From: Pachypanchax playfairii
Lineage: Eukaryota; Chordata; Actinopteri; Cyprinodontiformes; Aplocheilidae
Reading direction: 5' to 3'
Length of the DNA: 64,000 nt
Assembly (NCBI GenBank): GCA_006937955.1
Contig: SSNP01000043.1
Location: 1,065,326 to 1,129,325, forward strand
Each line of letters starts with the position of its first letter. Position 1 is the stretch's first letter. Below are positions 1 through 13,700 of this stretch, piece by piece. The notes beneath the pieces were generated by a model. That model was not told the origin of the DNA. It made no database searches and saw only the letters and a list, made by a program, of their open reading frames with translations. Position numbers and translations under genes: made by a program.

Positions 1-1144
1 AACCCCCCCCCCCCCCAAAAAAAAAACAAAAAAACTTGCCACCTTACTGATGGCAGCCCTCTACTCCTTAGGGATAGGTCAAATGCAGTAATCAATTTCT
101 TTGTGTGTTTAACATACTGGCCAATAAATAAACAAACCTTAACCTACAGATAGATTTTGTGACTAGTTTGACTAGATTTATCATGAGGAAGTAGAGGAAG
201 TTAAGGTTAGTAGTTTTTTCCTTGTTTATTTTTTGTTTTTGTTTTTTTGGCAGATAGTGCCTTCCATACAGAAAAGGTTTTCTGGCAGTGGGAAACTTGT
301 GAACAGGTTTTTCACTCCAGCACCAGCACAAACAGAGCAGGTTGCCAGACCAGACGACACACCCAGCCCAGCTCTCAGTAGCTTACACGTGAAATTCAGT
401 GGAACTGTGGAGTTTAAAACACAAACAGACAGCAAGTGGAAAAAACAAGCGAAGGGGGAGCGACGTGCTGTCTGTGCTCCTTACAGCTCATGTTGGGAGG
501 TGATAATAAGTCAGTCAGCTGTTTACATGCATGTGACGCAACACACGGGTGTTTGTAAAGAAAACACGCGAGGCTTTGAAGTTTAACGTCTTATTATGAG
601 CTGCTTCTAAACCATAATTTGCCGTGGGGAAGAAACCCGGAAGTGGTGAGGAGTGTGATGCGGGGGGGGTTGGACCTGTTAGACAAACTCAAGTCGTTGC
701 GCTCAGGGAGGTCCGACATCCAACACATATACACACAGGCTGCTTTTAATCTACTCTCGATCACTTCGGATTATCGATCCCTTTATTTGGAAGAAACTCT
801 CATCAGGGTTTTCAGCCGCAGCATCTCCACAGGAGCAGAAGAGAAGTCTCTTTCTCTCTTTTTTTAATCAATTTTAAATTAAATAAGATATGTTAACGCA
901 ACAAGTCGCCTCAGCCTTCATTCATCACTGCTGACAAGTCTTCAGATGCGGATGTGCGACAGATCGCGCAGAAAAGGCCGAACAGGGCGCTTTTCTCTTG
1001 TCTTTTTGCGGGGAGGAAGGAAAACAAATTAAAGTTTGCCCAAGAATGAACCAGGCTGCCGGAGTGGAGGGCTGAAACCAGGGAGATTCATTTTCTACCA
1101 GTTCGGGATCAATACAGGAGTGTGTGTGAGATACAAAAAGCAGG
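1..1144 (+). other. Upstream region and 5' untranslated region of acap1
   Basis: The window opens with a C-run and an A-run. No coding exon is recognisable before the acap1 start codon at 1145. The open frames at 233-586 and 619-867 show no family motif. The last few hundred bases are richer in CG dinucleotides than the flanking DNA and probably hold the acap1 promoter and 5' UTR. The transcription start cannot be placed from sequence alone. Confidence 0.5.
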
Positions 1145-1665
1145 ATGACAGTGAAGCTGGACTTTGAGGATGGTTTGAAAGACTCTCCGCGCTTCAGGTA
1201 AGAACCTCACCTGCAGATTGTACCTGTGAATGATGTCAGCATGAAACAATTCAGCAACAAAGTCACTTTAAAATCTTAATTAAAAAAAAAATAATAATAA
1301 TAAAGAAAAAAGTGGAATTTTGACTGAATCATTTTGGAAAAAGTGGATGTCAGAGTTGGGTGTTTGTTTTAAGTGGATTTAAGGTCAAAGTCAGCAGAAG
1401 AAAGGACAGAAGAAGAAGTAGGCTTTGTGAGGAATCTGACATGCATCAGTCACCTTCTTTTAGCACCAGGATGCAGTTAAAGTGACGGCGTCCCCGTTAG
1501 AGGATTGACTTCCTGACTTTACTGTAAATATGCTTAAAGAAATGTGACTCCATCACATTCAAACGGGCTGCAATTAATGTTCTTTCAACATCAGCATCTG
1601 GTGCAATCGAAAGGGAAGTGTCACTAAGCTGGTTTTGCAAACGGCTCAGAAACTTGGGTGCTCCA

Positions 1666-1732
<67 letters not shown>

Positions 1733-4700
1733 CTGACACCCAGCCTGAGTTTCATCAACTGATTTATGTCCACCATCAGCCGGTCTTGTACTTATGAGGC
1801 TCACAACGTGGTGGAAAGTCTGAGCTGTAGTGGGGTTTTATGTCCCGTTCTGACAGCTTTGGTCACCCGCTCAGATGTGCTATATTCTGTTGCTAGGTAA
1901 CAGTGGGGTGGGAGGGCAGCAGGAAGTAAGGCGAGATGTGCCGAGGTGATCAACAGGAGACAGGAAGTGTGTTTTCTGTGGGGAGAACCACAGCGGAAAC
2001 TTAAATGTTCATTTGTGTTCTTGCGCTGCCTCTCAAAGACAGAAAAAATATTTAAAAATAAGACAATTCACTGCATCCTCCTCACTTTTCCTAACCTCAT
2101 CTTCTTCATGGATGTGTTCTTTGCTTGTATTTCATAAGAATGTGAGCTCAGAGTCTAAATCAAACCTTGCTGCACTAGCAAACACAAAAAGCTACTCTTT
2201 GCTTTTTGTGTGCCTGTACTGTCAGTGGAAGGCAGCGGAAACCACATGGCTGAGCTGCTGGTATGAGATGACGCGACAGACACAGAAAAATATTCAGACT
2301 GACATGATGAAAACTCCCCAAACTAGCCCTAATCTGGGCTTCTGAGAGACTCTTCATACACAATACAAGCACAATAGAGCTTAAACTACATCATCTTTCC
2401 ATAGCTGGAGGCTTTTTTTAAGCTAATCAGGCCTTAAATTATGACAAATTGTCCTTAAACTTTGCTTAAAGCCAAAGGAATGCAGGTCAGATTCTTGTGA
2501 AGCTCACGAAGCTTCTAAAAATACTTGAACCATCATGTTGAGTTACTGTGAGGAGATGATATAAAGATGTCTGACAGGACAGTAAGATTGCAAATATTAC
2601 TGGAATGTTCTGAGTGTAGTTCCATTAGTGATTTCCTTTCATCATAAAGTTAAATAAAAACACAATTAGGGAATAAAAGTTGATGCACGTTTATGCCGAA
2701 TCTCAAAAACTGTATAGAAGTGACTAGAAACAGATTAATGTGAGATTCTAACACTTAGGTTTTCGGAATTTATTCAGATCTTTAATTTTAAATGATTTAT
2801 TAAATACATTTTACATTAGAAGTACCTTTAATTCTCATTTCTGGCTTTGCCAAAAACAAAACACATGAACTTCACCTATAGAAATCCCTTATCACAAGAG
2901 AAAACAGGTTAAATTTACACATCATCTTGGAAATACACGTGAAACTTAATCATTTTACATATGACATGTGAAATTTGGAACAGAAATCAAAATGAAATAA
3001 GTATGTTAAATAATAAAGTTAAATACTTTTTTGCACATGGGAAACATGCACCTTTGGAACATTGTCAACATGTTCATGTGATTACTTTGGAAGATGTGTA
3101 AAATTAATGTTTTGGTATTATTTAAAGGAATTTTTATTTAGAGTCATGAAAATACCACATACACAAATAGAACCAAACTTAAACTGATTATAGAATTTCA
3201 TCTAAATTAAAATAAACCAACATAAAAATAAGGAGATGTATTGTGATATAAAGATACATCATGATATCACGATACGTTATGGTATTGCGATACATCATGG
3301 TATCGCAATACATTATGTTATAAATCATGGTATCGCGATACATCATGGTATCACAATACGTCATGGTATCACGATACATCATGGCATCGCAATACGTCAT
3401 GGTATCACGATACATCATGGTATCACAATATATGGTTGCTTTATCATTTTTTTAATGTTAAGTGGGCCGTGAGAGTCTTTAATTGGCCAAATGAATGAAC
3501 TGATGAATTATATGCAGAATATAATTGGTTCATTTTTACTGTAGTCCAATCAGTGATTTTTGATACTAATATTGTTCACATTGATTTTACCCAATACAAG
3601 ATACTGCTATATAATACTGCAGTAATCACCATATTGTGGGGCTACAGAAGAGAGTTATAGTTACTGAGCATTTAGAGGGGCAAACAAAAATCTAAGCTAA
3701 ATATGAAATCTAGAGCTGCACAATATATCGATAATTTATTATCATTCTGACATCAGTATCACAAAAGCCTGTTGGAATGTGATAGTTCGTGGAATGTAAT
3801 ATTTAAAATGGACTCTCACTGAGTTTACCTACACTGGGTTTACCTAACAGAGGCTAATAAAGGTGCATGGAAAGTGTTAGAAGGAAAACATGGGTTTATT
3901 TCCCCCAATATTAATATTGTTATCATGACATCATGTAACCTACTAAACCAAAGATTTTCATGACTAGAATCCTGAAAATACATGTCAGGTAACTTCTAAT
4001 CTGAACATCCTCATACTTTTTAGTTTTTTTTGTTTATTTTAAGTTATACCATTTTCTTTCCAGTAATTATATGTATGTTTTTTACTTTCTCAGAGCAGAG
4101 ATTGAAGTCGTCCAGAATGACGTGAGTGAACTTGAGACACGGTTGGAAAAGGTAAGACCAGTGGTTGATGGATATTGGTTGTTGGTGGGGGGGGGGTACC
4201 TGAACAGAGCAGGAAGTAGCTGCAAGTGCTGCTTCCCCAGTTGATGTTCCTCCTGATGAGAAAAATAAATATTGTTCTGCTTCAGGGCGATAACCTGTTT
4301 TCACCAGCACACTTTAGTGCTCATGTGGGTTACAGTTTCAGATCAACTGATAGACCAATCAGCCGCATGCTGCGTTTCTGTTCCTGCCTATTACGCCAAG
4401 ACGTTGGATGAACGTGTTGCTCTGCCTGTATTAAGAGATGTCGTACATTTTATATTTACAAAAACAACACAGCAAAGCCTTAAACGACCAAACTGGGACA
4501 ACTGGGGTTTTTAAAAAACATCTCTTAGGATTGTGCAACAGTTTTACCCACAGCAAAGAACCAGAAAATGACATTTTCCAGCAAACATGAAGCATTTCTT
4601 TGTAGTCTATTTGTGTTTTTTGCTCTTTAATTTCATTTTACATAGTATCTTACTGAAGCATGACTGATCTACAAACAGATAAGAGAATAATTTAATTCTT

Positions 4701-7700
4701 TTTTTTTATTTAGATGAAGTTCCTCCCTTTGGCTGAAAGGGAGCTGTGCAATAGAGATAATACAAGCACACATTTTCAAAACAGTGTTTTACTTTCAGTT
4801 CACAAAAAGCAGTTAGGTCCTTCCTTTTATAATAAAATAACACCACAAATTAAACATGAATAAAACTTCTAATCTTTCTTAGAAGAAGTTCTCATCATGG
4901 AGAACACTGTTAATGGGAATATTTTAGGTTTTTGATTGTAATATTTTATCAAATCTGAGGCACATTTTTCTACAAATATACAGAAGTGGGTGAGTTGTTA
5001 TTAGCATGAATTCTAAGCAGGTTTAATTATTAACATATAGTAAAGATAAAATATAGATGTAGTACCATAAAGTACCTTAAAACTTTAGTAATGTACCTTT
5101 TATTGGTCACTGATTTTATTGGTCACTGATAATTTGCTCTGGAAGCTAGTTTATTAGATTACCATCATCTTTAACATCATGCCAAGTAGAATAGTTTTTT
5201 TCAATACAAGTATTTTGGCTTATCATAGCAGAAAAACTTCATAACTAACTAATAATATTGATGAAAGGATTACAGAAGTTATGACGGTGTCCCAGTAAAT
5301 CAACATGTACAATCCAATAACCCCAACACAACAGAAGCTAAATGGAAATTAAATTAGAGATCAATACAAACGTTTCTTTACAAAAATGTGAAAGATAAAT
5401 ATCAAATTATAAAATTTAATTTACGCTTGCTTTTTTTCCTTTTAAATTTAATATTTTTGTTACAATATTGATATTTATACTCATATAATACAAGGTTTAG
5501 ACATTTTTCCCCCCAAATTCCTGACAAGCTGATGTTAACTTGTTCACCAATCAGGAGTCTTTAGAGAAAAACGCTAAAATGAATTAAAATAGATGTATAT
5601 ATATATAACAGTGTTATATAACTATTTGCCCAGTCAAAGATAACACAAGTAAACAGAAAATGCAGTTTCTGTTAATGATTTTCTGTTTACTTGTGTTATC
5701 TTTGACTAATGGTTAAATGTGTTTGATGATTAGAAACATTTTGTGTGACAAACATGCAAAAGAATAAGAAATAAGGAAGGGGGCAAATAGTTTTTTTCAC
5801 CACTGTATAGGGTGGCCATACGTCCAGCTTTAAGACGGACAGTCCGGAATTTAAAAGGAGGCCCATTTGTCCCCCTTTTGACATAAATCTATTTTCCCAT
5901 TTGTGTTTCCTTTGCCTGAACAGAGTAGTGTTATGTCTTTCGGGAACGTAACGGCTCTTAGAACCGGCTCTTTCACACACCGTTGGTGCCGATATTTACT
6001 GCAAATTAAATACCTAAGCTGCTCAGACAGGCTGCTCAGCTCAGAAGCTGGGCTGTAGCAGCAGCGTTAATCACACACCTGTGATGCGTTCCAGGAGCGT
6101 TTGAAATTCATGGTGAGTTCAATAAAGTAGGATATAAAATATTACTAAAAACAGACAATAATACTATTAGCCATAAACCTATTTGTTGGCGGTTGGCAAA
6201 CAACATTCGCTACATACTAAATATGACTTACTTATTTTACACAAAAGTACTAAAAAAAACTATATTCTCTAATAATTTTGTCCTTTTAAAATATCAATGT
6301 TCCAGGAAGAATCCAAATTTCAGAGTTTCTCCTGAATTTCCATCAATATTGCAAAACCGTTACCCCTAGGATTTACCACCGCCATAAACCCCCTCCCCAA
6401 CCCCAGGGTTTGAACGTCTCCCGAATGTCCTCCTTTTTTGTGTTGTGGAAATGGTCACCCTACCACTGTACCATGATTACAATAAACTGTTGTGATAAAC
6501 TCTTTTCATGTCTGAGACTCAATTAAAACAAAAACCATGTTCCGAACCAACACTAGGCTGAGACAACAGGATCTACCGCTACCATCGGTATTAATCTGCA
6601 AGCACTGCTGGGCGACACTAGATGAGTAGACTCAGTGTTTCAGACCTAAATTCGCTAATTTTATTGTTGCAGTCTAGTTTAATTCTTTTTTTTAAAATTT
6701 GGTACAGTTTATGAAACCTAAAACATTTACAAGTGGATTGCTGGAGTTCGAGGGGAAATTTTAGCTTTGCCACTTGCAGTGTCACTGTTTTAGTTTTAGT
6801 TTTAAATTTATTTTCTCCAGTCAGAGTTCTTACAAGCAGCATAAGTGGAAAAACCCAACAAAAACATTTTACACAACCAGCTAGCTTAGTAGGCTAGCTA
6901 GTAGAAAACATAGCTGGGTGTAAGCTAACTTAGCTAACTGAAACCTGATTAGTAAGTTAGCTTTAATGTTTGAAGGACAATTAGTGTTAATATGACTATT
7001 TGTGTAATAATGAAAACATCACTATTATATTGTAATGATAATATTAATTCCCCAGCATCTAAAATAAATCTGTTATATTTATTAAGAAAATTAGCAAAAC
7101 TATGCTTATTATATTAATCTGGTGACTTTTGAGAGAAGGTCTTGTTTGCTTAATTATTCACCTTAATAATGTCCTTCTAAAGGGTTTGTTTAATTCTTTT
7201 ATATTTGTGTCTTTTAGCTTGTGAAACAATGCCAGGCCATGCTGGATGCAGGGAGAGTCTACTGCCAGACCAGCAAGGGCTTTGTCAAAGGTCTCCAGGA
7301 GCTTGGACACCAGTGCTCCAGGGACAAGATGATGGAGGTGAGAGGAACAAACTGACATCAAGTCATTTATGTGCTCAGAGTTTCTTTTATGATCTAAAAC
7401 TCATGTATTTTTCCTGTAAATGGCATAAGTAATGATCTTTGTGCACATGGTAGATGGTAGTTCTGAACAGGAGAACATCAAATCTGATCTTTGTCTGTCC
7501 TACAGGATTGCTTGGACAAATTTTCTAAAAAGCTCTCATTCATCTTGGACGCACACGGGGTGAGTTTGTCTGTTTCATCCCACGTTACAGCTTCGTGTGT
7601 GGTCAGGCAAGACTTCAGCATGGTGCTGAACAAACTGTATTTGATTATTTCAGTGATGTGTGCTAATTGTCCCGGTGTCCTTATAGGAAGTGATTGAGAC

Positions 7701-10700
7701 AACACAAAAAGCTGTGAAGACGAGGCTGCAGACCTTCGTGAAAGAGTGAGTGAGCTGAATTGCTGTCCCTCCTAAACCATGTGGTTAATGTAGTCTAATC
7801 TAATCCTTGTGGATTTTCTGAACAGCAACAGTTCAATTCACATAACATTTTCAGACCGAGTCACTCCCATGATTGTTTGGCGCCATCAACACATCTACCA
7901 ACTTTTGTTCTGCAGGCTGAATCCCGTTAGTTTAAATATTCTTTTTTTTTCCGGTTGTGCTTCTTAAAATAAAAACCAAGAAGAAATGCTTGAATTATGC
8001 TCACAAACTCATGCAATGCAGATATAAACCAATTCTGTCTTCCTCCTACTTCACAGAGATGTTAAACGATTTAAGGATGTACGTAAAGAGTTTGAGCGCA
8101 GCAGCGAAACCCTGGAGACGGCTCTGTCCAAGAACGCTCAGGCTCCACGGGGAAAGCAACATGAAGTGGAGGAGGCCAGCAACGCGCTGCTCAATGCACG
8201 GAAGGCCTTTCGCGCCGAGGCGCTGGACTATGTACTGCAGGTGACAAAACCAAGAAGAATTTGCTAAATGACTAAATTATAAAAAGTTGTACTGCTAACA
8301 ACAACCTCAATAAGAACATTTTTGAGTGTAACTGGGTTAAAATTGTACTTCAGGGCTTCTCACCAGGTTTTATGTGTGGACATGTAGTTGGTCAGCGAGT
8401 TGTTTTTAAACAACTTCTTCCTTTTCCTTCAGATTAATGTCATCGAGGCCAAGAAGAAGACAGACATTCTGGCAGCAGTGAGTTCATAACAGCCAACTAA
8501 TATAAACAATTGTGCCTGGAGTTTTGACATGTCAGCAGTGTTTGGCATAACGCCATTTAAAGCAACAGAGTTATACAGCGTGGTTGGATTTTCAGTAGCA
8601 AAGTAATCTAGTTAATTACAATTTCCAACATTACAACACCTTTATTGTTAGCGAGCGTAAAATGCAGTGCGTTACTATGAATTGGTAAAATAAATTGCGC
8701 AATGTGGCTATACTCTGGCAACATGGTTGAGGGGAGGCTGGGTGGGTTACGGGAGAAGTGATTATGACTGGCAAAGGAAGGACATGCGTACATGTCAACT
8801 TTGAGAGCTTAGAATTAGGGAGACATTTAGGGAGAATTAGGAAGAGTGGGGTTGGAGGACGTGTCAGAGGGAGGCGGGGGGGATGCTAGTCGTCATGGGG
8901 GGGGGTTCAGCATGTAATATGTGCTTGTAAGACGGACCTTCATGTGTCATCGTTATCGCTTCCCGTCGGGAACAACGCACAGTGGCAGGTGTTGGAAATC
9001 GGGAGAAATTTGAGAGGGACACTGAAATTTCCCAGAAAAATTGTGAGAGTTGACATGTACGGTCAAATGTTTTTCAGCCATCGTACCCCATACATGTCAA
9101 CATGTATGGAGAATTAAGGAGACCGTGGTTGAGGTGCGTCGGAGCGGTGGGGGGGGCTGTGATAGTAGTAGTGTCACAGCGGGGGTTTGATAGTCACGTT
9201 GTAGCGAGGTGGGACCGTTTGCAGCATGTATTCTGTGTTTGTAAGACAGTCCTTCAGGTGTTATCGCTATAAATAGCGGGTCGGAAACAAAGGACGGCAG
9301 AAAGTGTCGGAAATCGGGAGAAAGTTGGCTACGGGAGATTTTTGGGAGGGGCACTAAAATTCGTGAGTCTCCCGGGAAAATCGGGAGACTTGGCATGTAT
9401 GGCGCACCCCTCGCAAAGTTTTAACAGATTTGGTAAAGCAGCAGAATTGATTAGTCTGGAGCAGTCCGAAGGACAGTTGTCTTTTTCAAGGTCCACTGGG
9501 GTCAAGGGCCTTTTTTTTTTTTAAAAAAAAAAAAAATCAAAATTCTTTTATGTATTGCCACTTTTTTAGTAATGCAGTCAGTTACTTTCTCAGGTAACTA
9601 GTTACTTTTTTGTCAAGTAATTCAGTTGCAAACTTGATTACTTTCAGAACAAGTAGTGAGTGACTATAACTAGTTACTTTTTAAAAAAAACAAACACGAC
9701 ACTGCATGTCTGCCACCTTGTGTTTTATATTGTTCTTTTTGCATGGTAAACATTGTTTTATGTCTCCTGTCAGATGTTGTCGCTAATGGATGCCCAGGTC
9801 CAGTTCTTCGAACAAGGCAACGAGTCTCTGACAGAGCTGGGCAACTATCGCCAACAACTAAACAAAGAGGTAATCATTTCTTTTGAACATCATGTTTTGT
9901 CTAAGGGGATTTTTCACTTTGTTAGCTCATAACAAGGCTGAAGAACATGGGCTTTCAGCCTGTTGCACACTTGAATGTTTTGCTAGCTTGAGCGTCAGGC
10001 TGTTTTTCAAACCAGTAATTTACATTTTCTGTATGTAATTAACTGATTTAATCAACATGTTTAATATTAGTAATCTTCAACAAAAAATTCTAAATGTTTC
10101 TGCAAGCTGGGTGTTGTAATTCATTTAGCAAATGAACAAGCTAAGGTTAGCTTTAATATAAAAAAAGTTTCAGCACTGCAGATTTAGACAGTGTGGATAT
10201 TACTGGTTTAAAAAACGGTAATTTTATTCAGTTTTGTAAGTTTTATTTTCTGAGCATAACTTTAAAGCTTCATTCTTAGATGTGGGTCAGAAAGTAATAA
10301 AAGGGAAAATAGCTGATGAAACAAACAAGAAGAAAATCCACTGTTGTGTCTCTTGTATTTAACATTCATCACTTCTCTTAAAACAATATCCCAAGTATAT
10401 CAGTTTAATATGAAAGATGCCACAGAATCAATCCAAAAAAGGAATTAAACTAGTGTAAGGGAGTGATTCCCTTTTAACAGGAAGAAACTTCCAGCAGAAC
10501 AAAAACCAGAACAAGCAACTTCCTGCCTCAGCTGACTGGGGTCTGAGCTGACAGGAAAGAGACAAACACAGGTGGATTTGAGACAGTCATCATGTCTTTG
10601 GAAAGATAAATGGAGATCAAGTTAATTGCAGCAACAACAGTAAACACAAACATGCATGGTGAGTAAAGACAGCAGAGCGAAGAAATATACTCAGTATGTC

Positions 10701-13700
10701 CTCCAGCAGTCAAAGACTACCACAGCATAACTAAAGGGATGAATCAGGATAACCTAAGCTAACCTTAACTATAGGATTAATCAAAAAGGCAAGTTTTAAA
10801 TGTGAGAAATTATCTGCCTCACAGATTAAAAGTAGATGCTGGTTCCACAAGAGAGGAGCCTGATAACTGAAAGCTCTGCCTCCCACTTAACAATTGAAAT
10901 TTAAAAGATTATTTTTAACAGCCAACAAAATTCTGTGTTTTACAGTGTAGAATATTGAAACTGTAACTACTCACACTGGTTGAAGCTTGTCCCATGTAAG
11001 ACACTGGGTTTGAAAAATTAGCATATGCCTGGAAGTGCAGAGTGAGTCATTGATGTTTTAATAGCTTTGGATGATATGAAGACTTAAATTATCATAAAAA
11101 ATGTATGCAAAACTTTGTTACTGTTTGGTCAGATAAGAATAGAATTTAGCAGATAATATGACAGCAGAACAAGTAGAATAAACACAAAAGATTGGAGGAA
11201 AAGACTCAATTTGTATCTCATTTTGGGTGCATGGTGGTGCCACATACGTTAAACCCTAAAGCATTTTGGACAAAAGCCACGTTTCTGTCTGTCAGCTGGT
11301 TTCTTGCTCCCAGACCTGATTCACAATGTTTTACTGCAGCTTCAAAAAACAAGTAGATCCATGATCTGCAGCTCTGTAATCTGATTACTTCCTCACCCAA
11401 ACAAAACAAGTTTGCATGTTGTTCTATACCTCATAAATAAATACTTATATTTATATGTATTTGCAAACAAGGTACTTTACAATTTTTAAATTATTCATTT
11501 TCATTACCAAAATAAAAGCCTCAGGATGCCCAGCATTCATGTGGAGCAGAGTCCTGAGATGACATCACATGTATAGTGAGAGGAAAAAGTGACAACAACA
11601 GGAAATATTTCACATGTCTCTGTGTGTGTGCGTGTGTGTGAGTGAGTTCCAGCCCTGTGTCAGCGGAAGCTGGAAAAAAACAAAAACACTTCCTTGCTGT
11701 CTGCTGACTGTTGCTTTGAAATCGTAAACATTTATAATAATGTAATAAAGAAGTACAGATATTTCCTGACTGAGCTAAACGTTACAGCAGGAGAAAGACA
11801 GGAAATAAAACATCTGAAACACCAAAAACTCACTCTACAACACACACATCATGCATTGGTTAAGCATTTTCCAATTCCTGTTTTCAGATAAGCATCCAGG
11901 AGTGATAACAAGTCTAGAAAAGTGGAACAGAACAGAAAACAAACTGTAAAACCCTGTTTATAGAAACCAGAACTCGTATTTTATGTTCAGACACGTTTGT
12001 ATTTTTTTGATGACGTAGATGCAGGTTACTTGTAGGTAAATGAGTTGAATTTGAAATGATGTTGTAGTTTTACAGCTTTTCTAACAACTGCTTTAGTTTG
12101 TGTTTTTTATTATTAGATTAATTAGATGTAAATGTAGAAATTTCTTCTCATGTTTACATACCCAATGAAATTGGTTCCAAGCGGAATATTTTGGGTTTTT
12201 TGGCCTGTCCTGTCCAGTGTTTGGCAGATAGAATTATAGGTCTGGGTGCCTCATTATATCAGGACAGATGTACTCTACAACAGGTGTAGTTCAATTTATT
12301 CTTTCTGTTGTTTAGTTCACTTTATTTGGGTTTAAGGCGTGACAGACGGTATCTGGTTTCGTACCAGTGAGACAAAGACATTTACAATAAGGTGTGGGGG
12401 GGGGGGGTTGCGCAACAAAAACGAACACAAAATAAGCAGTCAAAATACAGTTGTTGCCAATAAGCACAATCATAGGATATGATATATAACTCTTAAGTTT
12501 TTTTTTATATAAGTACATTTAATTATATATGAAGGTTCGTTTGTATGTGTGTATGCTCGTGCATGTGCGTGGGTGGGGATGCTCAAGTTTTCGTGTGCAC
12601 CAATGTGTCTATGCAGATGACTGTTTGTGTATACATATTTTTATGTGTGTGTTGATTTTGAGTTATCATGTTGAATGACTGCACACAAAGGTTACAATAT
12701 AAGAAAGCTGTGGTTTTAACTAACCACGGCACCAGAGTGCACCAGGTCCAAGTTCAAGTGGAGTTAATCAGAGTTGGTCGATATGTCAACATTATGTGTT
12801 CTATCCAACACTAAAATTACACAGACTGTTGTTAAAGGTTGAATATGGAACAATTTAATAAAAAGGTATATTTTTAAAAAATAGTACCTCCACGGGGCAT
12901 TTAGAGGGGTGCAGAATGAAAGTACGGTATTTCCTTTAAAAATTATATTTGAAGTAAAATATAATAAAATATTGATTTTGACGGACACGATGTTAGCATT
13001 ATGTTTACATCTACTAGCCAATAGCGGCACCATTGCGAGTTGCCTAATGCGGTAAATAGTGCATTCTGCACAGCAAAAATGGCGAAGTCGGCAAGTAAAG
13101 CAGCTGCTTCAGAACCCCGGAGATTTTGTTATCCTTCTCAGAAGAGGAGCGACCAGAGAAGATCAAAAACCAGAGTGAGTTTAGGTGAAGCTACAATAGA
13201 TGGAACCAAATAAAAAATGTTCACAGCATCAAAGCACACGTGGAAATGTTGAACCTGCATCCTGATGACTGGAAACTGTGTTCTGTTGTTGCAACTTTAA
13301 CATCGACACACTAGCTGGTGCTATGCTGTTCGTGTTCCATATCCAACCTTTAAATCTTTTCAGAAATCTAATTTTGTCTAAACGTTCTAGTATATTTTTC
13401 TCAGGCTGTGTTTTTATTCTCTTGTAAAAATAAAAACAATGTAAATAAGCAATGTGAGATTTTAGCAATATCTCTGGCAGATTTAAATAACTTTTAGGAT
13501 GTAAAAAATTCTTGAAAATTAGTAGAATTTTTAAATCAACCCTCTATAATTTTACACATCCAACATCATCAGGATCGTTGTGTCCTTATCTTTTATTTTG
13601 CATAGATTATGAAGTCAGACATTTACAAATTAATGCCAAGATTTTTATTTCCAAATCTCTGTTAATCACACCTCAGTAAAAACAAAATCAAAGAGCTGAG

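Larger units (their letters stand above)
1198..4093 (+). other. acap1 intron 1
   Basis: Mostly AT-rich unique DNA. It carries the (CA)n tract at 1665-1728 and an 18-bp minisatellite near 3250-3432. No exon or RNA gene is evident elsewhere in it. Confidence 0.8.
4152..7217 (+). other. acap1 intron 2
   Basis: A long AT-rich intron with two nested MITEs at 5609-6470. I see nothing else recognisable in it. Confidence 0.75.

Noticed and set aside
233..586. Possible upstream exon of acap1 or another gene
   Set aside because: There is no recognisable domain and no matching splice phase, and ACAP1 proteins start at the ATG at 1145.
3250..3432. CRISPR-like regular array
   Set aside because: The repeats are contiguous without unique spacers, and the window is vertebrate.
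3188..3472. Two overlapping open frames on opposite strands with repeated Met-Tyr-Arg-Asp and His-His-Gly words
   Set aside because: They are translations of the 18-bp minisatellite; the unit length is divisible by three.
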